64,000 nucleotides of DNA, taken from positions 372,001 through 436,000 of the forward strand of contig JAHLJZ010000008.1 of assembly GCA_025602915.1 (NCBI GenBank), read 5' to 3'. The notes under the pieces are model-generated. The model was not told the DNA's origin and made no database searches. It saw nothing but the letters and a program-made list of their open reading frames with translations. The DNA comes from Paraphysoderma sedebokerense. Lineage: Eukaryota > Blastocladiomycota > Physodermatomycetes > Physodermatales > Physodermataceae. Position numbers and translations under genes: made by a program. Position 1 is the first letter of the stretch. Each line of letters opens with the position of its first letter. Positions 55,042 to 64,000 of the stretch are shown piece after piece.

Positions 55042-57629
55042 TCATTTTCGTTTATTCTTCATTGCCCCAATTTTCTGGGGTCGGGCTGCTTTTTTGGCAC
55101 CCTTGATTGCTGCTTTCGAAGTTTTAAGCGCTTTCTCGTCTTCCTCCCGCTGCATTATTCGGCGTTTCTTTTGTCTCGATAGACCAGACAATTTATCCCG
55201 CTTCGGTGCCTGCAGAACAAAAATTAATACTGAAAATCAATCCGCTTTCAAACATAAATAACCTACGTTTTCTCGTCTACGCTTTTTCTCATCTGATACC
55301 CCCATTTTATTTTGATGACTGTCCAAAGAAGCCTTGGCACTTTTAGCTTTGTCATGTGCAGATTGAAACCATGTTCGGGCAGGACGTGAATAAATTTCTT
55401 TCTCGTGAGCTAACAGGTTACTTGCTTTGCTCATATCTCTTTCGGCAGCCGATAACTGTCAAGAACAGCCGATTTAAGCGGAGGTGAGCAAAAGCGTACT
55501 TAATGATGCAGTAAATGATAGATAAATAAGACACATACCTGCTTTTCTTCTTTCTCTTCTAGCAATATGCTCTCCACATCATCTTTCAAGCTTTCAATCT
55601 TTTCTATGTATCGTTTAACGACATCATTCGGTATAACTCGATGTTTGACTTGTCCACTTGGTGAATTTTTTATCACCATTTTCAAAACTTTTCGGTCGGC
55701 TTCACCCACGAAAGTAATTGAACGTCCGGTTCGACCGGCACGAGCAGTACGTCCAACTCTGTGGAGATATTGAGCATGTGACGCAGGCATATTGAAATTT
55801 ATAACCTACACAACATCAATTAGTTGACAACACTAGACTGTGTTCTGCAGGCGATTCGTAACATACAGTTTCAATGCCCTTAATATCCAAACCTCTAGCC
55901 GCAAGGTCTGTCGCCAATAGAAATTCAACTTCACCGTCGCGAAATTTTTCTAACGCCTCTAACCGCTGGATTAATTGTGAATAAAGTCAGACGACCCAGC
56001 TATATATTCTCGGTATAGAAAGAGGCAATACCTGTTCTTGGCTTAAATTACCGTGAAGTTCGGCAGCGTTCAAACCGGACAGCCCGAACACAATTTTCAT
56101 TTGATGCGCTGCAGCCTTACTCCGGAAAAATATGATACATTTGGTTTTGAAAGTACGTTTGCACAGTGCTAGTAGAATAGCAGGTCGGTCTGATTCACGA
56201 TGGGAACGGATACGAACAAATTCTTGAACAAGTTTGTGAGCGGCAGCATTGTTGGGATCGACAAAAAGGCGTACAGGATGACTTAAAGATAAACGGATGA
56301 GTTCATCAACCTAAGCATAGACAGACGTAAACAGTTAAAATTCGGTTAAAAGCAAAAGGAAGCAATAAACTGAAATTACGTTATCCGTCATGGTTGCGGA
56401 GAAAAGCATAGTCTGTCGAGACTTCGGACAATTACGAACAATTTCATTCAATTCATCGGCGAAACCGTCTTCCAGCATCCTACAAGTACAATCGTTGGAA
56501 TGAGTACATTAGGAAGTGAAATAATGAGAACTGACTGCATACCTATCAGCCTCATCCATCACCAAAATTTCAATATGATCCAATGTAAACGACGGAGAAT
56601 TATGTATGTGATCAATTAATCTACCAGGAGTGGCGATGACCACATCGGGTCTTTTCTTGAGCTCTGCTTCCTGCACCTTAGTGTTGAGACCTCCAACTGC
56701 CAGCGAGAATTGAATGTCGGTAAACTGAGCCAATCTAGAGCCTACAGAATGACATTGTATGGCCAATTCACGAGTAGGGCATAAAATCAAAACTCGTGTC
56801 ATAGCAACTTGTTTCGGACGATATAGTAGCCTTTCCAATATTGGTATAACAAAAGCAGCCGTTTTTCCAGAACCAGTCACGGCACCACCGCAGATATCCC
56901 TTCCAAGCAAAGCAAAAGGGATGGTACGAGCTTGAATCAAAGTTGGTCGGACAAAGCCTACGTGTGTCAATCCTTTAATGATCGGCCTAGACAAGTTCAT
57001 ACTGGTAAAGGTTTGCGGGACGTCTTCATCAGCGGGTTCTTCCGGCATTTCGAAATATTCTCGTTTTTTCTTTGTAGAAGCAAAGAGGTATCGTCATAAT
57101 GAATTCCATATTCGCTCCTTGTACTTAGTAGACGTCCTACCTGTTCTTTTAACTCTTCATCGTCGATATCCTCGTCGGACCCCTCACCACTCGAACCGTC
57201 AATTGCACCCTCGTCATTTCTTAATTGCACTCGGTCCTCCGTTTCATCTTCGCTCATATCCGACGCTTGCTCGTCGATCTCTTCTTTGTCGCTGAGGTCG
57301 TCATTATCATCATCGCTGCCATTTGTCTGTCTTCGCCTCTTGATCTTATCATCAATGGAGGTATAATTTAAATCCTTCTGACCTAAGGAGGCACGGGCGG
57401 CAGTGAAGTCCCATGGGTGTACAACGCCACCAATACCAACGTCATCCAAACTGAATGAAAATTCCGGGTTGATTTCAGTTTCAGATGATTTTGGCTTTCC
57501 TTTTGATCGTTTAGACTTAACATCTCGTGAATTATCGGTTTTGCTGGCGACAGACGGTTCATCATCCTCTTGCTCATAAACCGGGATATTGTCGTCGTTG
57601 TCGTCAATTGTAAATATGAAGTCAACCAT
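55042..57629 (-). CDS. DRS1: DEAD-box ribosome-biogenesis helicase DDX27/DRS1
   Basis: Nucleolar RNA helicase needed for 60S subunit assembly. The start is ATG at 57629 ([10 protein letters not shown]), followed by a long acidic region ([36 protein letters not shown]). The core has [14 protein letters not shown], motif [12 protein letters not shown], Ia [20 protein letters not shown], motif [21 protein letters not shown], motif III SAT, the ARGLDIKGI region, and motif [35 protein letters not shown] and the C-terminal basic tail ([28 protein letters not shown]) are characteristic of DRS1. The gene is multi-exon and complete, and is transcribed head-to-head with the methyltransferase gene. Confidence 0.95.
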
Positions 57630-57804
57630 TTTGTGCTGAGTAAATGCAAAGGAATGTCTATCGAGTGTAAGGAATTCGGCGGCCCTTGCTTATGCAAACA
57701 CGTGATTGTTGCTAGGCATCTAATGCGTTGGGACGAATCACTCCTGTCTGTCGACACCAATGATTTCGGTGATCATTTTGATATTCTACTTTACGCTGAA
57801 CACA
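57630..57804. promoter_or_regulatory. Bidirectional promoter of DRS1 and the isoaspartate methyltransferase
   Basis: 175 bp between divergent ATGs. It contains CACGTG at 57699-57704, followed at once by GTTGCTAGGCAT, half of an X-box-like palindrome. The E-box next to an RFX-like half site recalls the promoter at 20415-20438. Confidence 0.45.
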
Positions 57805-58790
57805 ATGGCATGGACTTGCTCTGGTAAATCAAATGTTGAACTTATCACAAAGTTGAAGAATGCCGGTATCATCACCTCCGGGAGGGTTGAGGCCGCGATG
57901 CAGGCCGTTGACCGAAAGCACTATGTACCTCCATCTGGCAAACCGTACCAGGACTCACCTCAAAGCTTGGGTTATTCCGGTAATGAATGATGAATTCGTC
58001 CCGGCTACAGTCGAGCAAATGTCTAACGCTGTGTATCAAAGCGACAATTTCTGCACCACACATGCACGCTTACGCACTTGAACTCTTACAAGATCATTTA
58101 GAACCTGGCATGAAGGCGCTTGACGTAGGGAGCGGTTCAGGATACCTGACCTCTTTAATGGCACATATGGTCGGAGAAAAAGGCAAGGTTGTCGGTATTG
58201 AGCATATTGACGAACTAGTACAGATGTCGATCAAGAATGTTCATGACGACATGCCAGAATTATTGGACTCTGGAAGAGTTCGCCTCGTTGGTAAGAATAA
58301 CCTTATGATCAGTTGACATCAACTTTGCTAATAAATTTACTTCCAGCCGGCGATGGAAGACAGGGCTATCCCGCGGAGGCCCCGTATAACGCAATGTAAG
58401 AAAAGCAGTGCTGTTATAACAAGATTATGTGGTCCATTCACTAATACTCTTATTTTATTTCATTACCCTCCATGATAAAATCGAATACTCGCTCCATCTC
58501 AGTCACGTTGGAGCTGCTGCGCCAAAGATTCCTGATGCGGTAAGTATCCGAAAAAGAGGGAGGACACGATTCTTCTCACTAGAAACAGATGTCAATCTAA
58601 CCCTGGTTTATGCAAGCTCGTTAATCAATTAGCAATCCCTGGACGAATGGTGATCCCAGTCGGTCCCAATTTTGGCGATCAAACTCTATTTCAAGTGGAC
58701 AAAGGCAAAGACGGAAAGATTAAGAAGACGCCGCTGATGGGAGTATTATACGTCCCGTTGACGGATCAGAAAGAGCAAGTTGGACATTAA
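57805..58790 (+). CDS. PCMT1: Protein-L-isoaspartate O-methyltransferase
   Basis: Repairs isoaspartyl residues in aged proteins using S-adenosylmethionine, in the cytosol. Five exons (57805-57979, 58042-58290, 58347-58395, 58503-58539, 58617-58790) give 228 codons, the same size as animal PCMT1. Recognised: [44 protein letters not shown], the SAM-binding motif [42 protein letters not shown] and the C-terminal [12 protein letters not shown]. All of motif I and the post-I acidic residue are present. Budding yeasts lack this enzyme. Confidence 0.96.
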
Positions 58791-59440
58791 GCAGTCCAAC
58801 CGTCTCGGTCGTTCCCCAGAAAGCATCGGGGCGTGTTGAATATGAGAGACACAGAGAGCGAATGCTGTATCTTTGCTATACTATAGTGTATATATATTTT
58901 GCGATCACTTTCGGTTCGTTTTCTTCATTGCTATATTGCGTTTTCCGTAACCCATACCATATATAATTGTTTTATTGTTTAATAAAAGTTTATACCTGTG
59001 TACAAATCGATGAGCAGTTACCCAAGATGCCAACAGCATGGACTTGGTCCGATTGATGAAGGTGATAATATAATCAACAGAGTAATATAGTCAATATGCA
59101 GATAGAGCTGTCTGCGTTTTAATCCAGTGTTCGCGCTTGGTACACGCATGCACGTGCTTGTTTCCTTTGGCAACGCATCCTAAACATCTAGGTCAATCTC
59201 GACAATACAGCTCCCTCTTTTAGATTTGGAATCAGTTGAAAAGTATGTATCATTTCAATCTATCAACCGGTGTTATCCATTTTTACGAGACAGACGAATG
59301 CGTATCAGTTGCGATTTCCATGTCGGATGGATATTTGGTGATGGATGGATAATTTTAGAGTGCAAGACTTACTGACGATTGACCTGTCGTTCCCCCTTCA
59401 TTACCTTTATAATTCATTATAGGTCCGTATACAAGGGAAA
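58791..59440. other. Intergenic; RPL17 promoter
   Basis: 650 nt. GCACGTGC (59150-59157) is a palindromic E-box 284 bp before the RPL17 ATG. The ATG is preceded within 20 nt by attatag, so a 5'-UTR intron acceptor is possible. No other gene seen. Confidence 0.5.
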
Positions 59441-60345
59441 ATGGTCAAATACTCTGCTACCCCTTCCAACGAGGCTAAAAGTGAGTACCTTCATTCGTCC
59501 GTATTTCAGTGATCGATTCGGGACCCGCGATTATTGCGAATTGAACAGGTTGGGTATTGGGTTCTACGGTGAAAGATGACAATATTAGATAGCGTTATTT
59601 TACTGCCACGCAGGATATGGAAAATGGAATTGGGTTTAAAAGTGAATTGATTGATTTAAGCGGTAACTAACGTTTAAATTATCATCTAATAGCTGCCAAA
59701 GCCAGTGGTGCATACCTCCGTGTTCACTTCAAGAACACCAGAGAAACCGCTCAAGCTATCTCTGGCATGAACTTGAAGAAAGCCGTTACTTACCTCGAAA
59801 ACGTTAAAGACCACAAGCAATGCATTCCCTTCAGACGTTTCAGCGGTGGTGTTGGCCGTTGTGCCCAAGCTAAAGCTTTTGGTGCCACTCAAGGTCGTTG
59901 GCCCGAAAAGTCTTGCACTTTCTTGTTGGGTCTTTTGAAAAACGTTGAATCCAACGCTGAAGTATGTTCATAATACCAAATCTGTCACCATTGTTTCTAG
60001 TGGTATTAATTTCCTGTGCAGGCAAAGGGTTTGAATGTCGAATCATGTGTCATCAAGCACATCCAAGTCAACCAAGCCCCCAAGCACCGCAGACGAACTT
60101 ACCGTGCTCACGGTCGTATCAATCGTATGTACTTTTATGGTTTTTTGGCGCGAGGAATTTTTTTGTCGAGCAAATATACTCATGGTTGTTTTGTTCCGCT
60201 AGCCTACATGTCACACCCCTCCCACATCGAAATCATTGTCGTTGAAGAAGACGAGGCCGTGAAGAAAGAAGGTAGCTCCAAAGCTCTGAAATTCCGCAGA
60301 AAGGAACTCGCCAGAAAAAGTTTGGTTGCTTCCCGCAAAGCTTAA
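59441..60345 (+). CDS. RPL17: 60S ribosomal protein L17 (uL22)
   Basis: Large-subunit protein lining the peptide exit tunnel. Four exons (59441-59480, 59693-59961, 60022-60124, 60203-60345) give exactly 184 residues plus stop, the length of human RPL17. Matching blocks: [91 protein letters not shown] and [16 protein letters not shown]. The basic C-terminus is typical. Introns early in the coding sequence are usual for fungal ribosomal protein genes. Confidence 0.98.
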
Positions 60346-60573
60346 ATTGTAGTGTGTAATAACAGAGATAAAGCCAGTGTGAGATTCGGTGTTAAATAAA
60401 TTTCGAATCGACAATTGTATTTTCAACTTTTATTGAGTAAGAAATATCGACGAGCTTCTCATACATTTGACTGCTCATCTTGGATGGGAGGACACGATGC
60501 GCTTAGAGTCAGGTCTACTATCTACGATTGTCGAATTTGCCATACCACATCACAAGAGCGCCCAATACTTAAA

Positions 60574-61835
60574 CTACCAAGTACGATCTAACAAGACACA
60601 CATAGTTAATCCACAGATAAAATACCTGCCTCAAAGGTAGTTCTGCCAACGCGTTGTCAGATTGTCAGTTGCTTATGCAAACAACGGAATACCGAAATCA
60701 AGGCGGGAATACCTTAACTGTTCGTCGATCTCCTCTTGCAATACCATCCATTCCGTTCCACGTTTGGAAAATTGGGTAATGACTTCCGAAAATTCCTTGC
60801 AGTATTCCCCAAATCTTCATATTCAATTTTGAAAAGGTAATATGAGCGAGGCATGAGATAAATGAAATAAAACGGAACGATCAGTTGACTTACATTTCCA
60901 CATTTACAGCCTCGCAATCGATTGCACTTTCATACTCATTTAGAATGTGCTCATGTCGAATAGCCATCTTTTCAGATAGATCTGCCTTGTACAATTCCTG
61001 CATTTTGGCTTCTTCGTGAGTCTTCACTCTCGAATTGCTCGGATGAGTGAGATCCTCAGCTGGATCAGCTCCTGATGGGCTTACAAAGCGTGACGTAGTT
61101 CCAGAAGGAGAATGATAAGGAGCAAGAGCATTCTTCAGAAAGCCGAGCACGGAGGTTTTGAAATCGACTGTTACAAATGGAAAATTGTGGACAGTTGTCG
61201 ATTGAGGGCAGATAGAAGAGGAGAATCGCGTCCCAGGCATAAGCATAAGGGCTAAAGTTAATTGGACATTCAAATACTTAAATTTTGGTCGATACGAACC
61301 GATTTCGCTTAAAATCTGCTTTAATTTTTCCAATTCTTGAATGGCCCCTGAGTAATCAAGAAGCTCAGGAATTGATTGTCCGTTGTTCTCTTCGGGTTCT
61401 TTGTTGCTTTCTCTATCAATCATCCTTTCAATGGAAGAAGCATACTTCGCAGACAATGTTTCATGGAAGTTTAGAGATTGTATAATTCGAAGGAGATTGC
61501 TGTATGCGACGTTATTGTCCCATGTTTGTTGGAAATCGGAAGCTCTTATAGATTTTCAACGTTTTCAACGCGATCAGTTCCGCAGAGAACCAGGAATCAA
61601 AGTGCGACGGTTAGTACCACCCAAAACTTCATCCCTTGTCTATGCAGTCCAGATTTAGGCACTGAATATCAGTTACATACAGGATTATTTCATTCAATCG
61701 ATCAATTCCTTGCTTTGATAAGACTTCAAGATGCGCCACAGCTGATTTGTAGTCAGCCAGACAGGAGCGAAGATGAGTCAATTCCGAAGCCTGAGCTTCA
61801 ACAAAGATCTGATTAGGTGTGGTTGATTTGAACAT
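60574..61835 (-). CDS. Helical protein, possibly BAR-like, family unrecognised
   Basis: Five or six exons, starting at ATG 61835. Junctions checked are phase-consistent: 61681-61835 joins 61544 downward in phase 2, and the later exon ending NVEI joins FGEYCKEFSEVITQF. The predicted product is about 300 residues, mostly amphipathic helix: VEAQASELTHLRSCLADYKS, then GIDRLNEIILASDFQQTW, YSNLLRIIQSL and AIQELEKLKQILSEI. A Ser/Pro-rich loop follows (YHSPSGTTSRFVSPSG). The last helix KMAIRHEHILNEYESAIDCE leads into FGEYCKEFSEVITQFSKRGT. The helix-loop-helix layout resembles BAR or sorting-nexin coiled coils, but no diagnostic motif was seen. The last short exon (stop at 60574-60576) is the least certain. 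Confidence 0.5.
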
Positions 61836-62037
61836 TGATCAGGGTTAGATGTTGGTTGGCGACAGAAAGAAAGAACGAAGACGACTGCTAAGATGCGAGA
61901 AAAAGTGAGGTGTATTGTAGAGCGAGACGGGGAAAACACCTAAAATGTAAGCTATGCATCAATGGCTATAGCAAGGATTGAGTGAGACTATAAGAACATG
62001 CCAATAATACTCACAATCGATTGAGGACGATGTCGCA

Positions 62038-62337
62038 ATGGATGCGAGGAAGTCTTCACGATGCGGAGGATGGCGCCATTTCCACTTTTCTTCCGGCCGC
62101 ACAAACGACGGCATTCCTCTGCCACAGCGGCCATCTTTGCTTGCTACTTTTCTTGTTTTTATTACTGCGGAGTTGGGCTTTGTGCTCAGGAAGATAAAAG
62201 AAGACATCATTACTCAAGCTGTGCATGAATGTCGATACACTCTTCCTAGATCAAATAGTTGGCCTCGAGAACAACAGCTAGATTATGAGTGTCGCTCTAT
62301 GCTGCTACACTCTGAGGTTACATTTCTATGTAGTTAG
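62038..62337 (+). CDS. Small single-TM protein, hypothetical
   Basis: Uninterrupted 99-codon frame with a basic N-terminus (MDARKSSRCGG, HFHFSSGR), one hydrophobic segment near residues 35-52 (LLATFLVFITAELGFVL) and a tail with two cysteines 19 residues apart (C-R-Y-T ... Y-E-C). The size and layout would suit a mitochondrial inner-membrane assembly factor, but I recognise no family. It lies in a 700-bp gap between two well-supported genes, which makes it plausible as a real gene. Confidence 0.35.
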   Translation: MDARKSSRCGGWRHFHFSSGRTNDGIPLPQRPSLLATFLVFITAELGFVLRKIKEDIITQAVHECRYTLPRSNSWPREQQLDYECRSMLLHSEVTFLCS

Positions 62338-62535
62338 TGTCATTCCCAAACGCACTTGTATTTATCATAATGTATACATAGATCATTTCCGCATTCCTTC
62401 GTGTGTTACCAAGTAAATAAATTGTGGTCGAACCGTTCTAGAAGCGTAAAGTAACATCGTCATCCTTGCATCCGCCGCAAGAATTCGTTGTAATCAAGAA
62501 CCACTTAAGAACACTTGCTAAAGATATCTACCTCC

Positions 62536-64000
62536 ATGCATGAGTCTCCATCGTCTTCATCGCCACTGTCCTCTACCAAGAAATGGCATTCTGCGTCCTC
62601 CATTCCGGCATTGGAGAAGCAATACCAGTCATCTCTTGAGTCCACAAAAGAAAATGCGAAATTGAGATTTGAATCATATGTCAAGAGGTATATATTAAAG
62701 TCTTATATAATATTTTACTATAAATGTGTGCTCTTTCCTAACTCATTGCTCCTGTAATTGCAGGTATTACTATCAGCTAACGATTGGATGTGGGATTGAA
62801 AATTGCCCGAATAAATTGTGCAAGTCGAACAAAACAAATAATGGTATGTGCGGTTACCCTGCAATCTATGTCATAGATAGAGGAACGTATGGGTTGCAGG
62901 GATTCTATCGGTAAATACATTTCAAATGGCCGATACTGACGTTGCACTTTCTTCATGCGCATTCACAGGATCGAAATTACAGCCAGATGCAGCTGCAATA
63001 CTCGCTGTACAACTTGCTTCCAGGCCCAAAGTGTTTTTCTGCAAAAACTGTCCCATGGATCCTCAAATCATGTTGCCGGAACTGTCAAAGCCAAATCCAA
63101 GTTCATCGCAATTTTCACCAATAACGAATTCATCGAATTCACCACAGCCCCCTCAACCGAAACCCTTTCTTTATTCTCTTCTTTCCTCATCTCCGTTTTC
63201 TTCAATATTCACATCGCCGGCGCACTCTCCTACGAATCATTCTCCCAATGTGGACAGTCTGCATTTCGGTTCTCCTACGACCCCTGTCTTGTCCATTTCC
63301 AACCGACAACGAAGTGTTACCACTGGAGAGTTCGATGGAGAACGGGGGTCAGTGAAGGATCCATTTGAAATTAAACAGGATGATAAGGATAATGAACTTT
63401 CGAAGCATAAATGGAGGGCCAAAAGTCTCCTTGATCTGCCAAGCTTAGTGAGCGCTTCAGGTACCTTTTACAGTTGTTTCACCTATTTCAGCCAAAAGTC
63501 TTTCTCACCGTTTGGATTTTAGTGTCTCTCACATCGAAACTTACAAGAACATTCTCTGGTCAGTTACAACCTCTTCGGCACTCATCATCAAATAGTTCTT
63601 ATTCAAATACACCGGATCAGTCAATTTCACAATCACCTTCCATACCCGAGAATTTAGCAGAGTCGATTGATTCTACTTCAACTTTCACTGATATCACACC
63701 TGAATACCTAACTCTGCCAATGTTGGAAGAGCTCGCTGCCAAATGCAACGTCGAAACACCCACTGGTTCACCATCCAAGCATCTCCATAGATTAAGAATT
63801 GAAGAAGCGAATGGCAACGCTGCTAATGTACCAGTTACGTATCTTGATGAGATATCGGCAACACTACCCAAACAACCATCGTTACAAAAGTCAATTAGTA
63901 GTTTGTCTATCTCGTCACCGGAGTTTCCGCCAAATTCACGTACTCTGATATGTATAATACGTCATGTATTCAGTAACGTTGATTGTCTCAGCAAAAGTTT
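62536..64000 (+). CDS. UBE3A: UBE3A-type HECT ubiquitin ligase, N-terminal part (runs off window)
   Basis: Four exons visible (62536-62687, 62764-62843, 62969-63460, 63523-64000+), all in phase. A Ser-rich leader is followed by the AZUL zinc-binding domain characteristic of UBE3A/E6AP: KRYYYQLTIGCGIENCPNKL, C at 30-50 residues spacing, then GSKLQPDAAAILAVQLAS and FFCKNCP. The four cysteines of the AZUL fold are present. A long Ser/Pro-rich region (LSSSPFSSIFTSP, FGSPTTPVLS) comes next and is longer than in animal UBE3A. The window ends in the following helical region; the HECT catalytic domain should lie beyond it. In animals AZUL docks UBE3A to the proteasome subunit Rpn10. Confidence 0.88.

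Overview
The window looks like part of the nuclear genome of an early-diverging, zoosporic (chytrid-like) fungus. Every sizeable gene except one is broken by short GT...AG introns, the base composition is moderately AT-rich, and intergenic gaps are short. Several genes are absent from, or rare in, the familiar Dikarya: an axonemal-type dynein light chain (DNAL4), a GTP-type PEP carboxykinase, a Na,K-ATPase-like (type IIC) P-type ATPase, a class C (GABA-B-like) receptor and a UBE3A-type ligase with an AZUL zinc finger. DNAL4 argues for a cell that still builds, or recently built, a flagellum. No tRNA, rRNA, CRISPR or intact transposon was recognised. This assignment is an inference from gene content.

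Layout. 0-16 kb: DNAL4 (5' partial), a zinc-ribbon/PH-domain protein, a mitochondrial ABCB8-type transporter, a GPI-anchored low-complexity secreted protein, the splicing helicase DDX46/PRP5, and a membrane protein with a long lumenal or extracellular LEA-2-like region. 16-30 kb: RCC1 (Ran GEF), an orphan two-TM protein sharing a short bidirectional promoter with alanyl-tRNA synthetase, and a very large protein that joins AT-hook-like repeats to about 18 IQ motifs. 30-37 kb: a secreted Reeler-domain protein whose PGQP tail is built from serial mini-exons, then about 4.9 kb of gene-poor DNA with dispersed and inverted repeats and decayed open frames. 37-48 kb: three minus-strand genes in a row, the type IIC ATPase, a PEP carboxykinase with a mitochondrial presequence, and a class C receptor with a PH-like tail. 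48-64 kb: a small cysteine-rich gene between 33-bp inverted repeats, an F-box/LRR protein, a DOMON-cytochrome b561 protein, DDX27/DRS1 head-to-head with a protein isoaspartate methyltransferase, ribosomal protein L17, an orphan helical protein, a small one-TM ORF, and the 5' part of UBE3A.

Exon models were built by hand. Wherever exon lengths are listed in full, reading phase is consistent at every junction and the spliced length is a multiple of three, which supports those models. Links between genes are mostly of the housekeeping kind: splicing (DDX46), ribosome biogenesis (DDX27, L17), Ran cycle (RCC1), mitochondrial metabolism (ABCB8, PEPCK, possibly AlaRS) and cell-surface or signalling proteins (Reeler, DOMON-b561, receptor, GPI protein, ATPase). 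CACGTG E-boxes recur in several of the short promoters.
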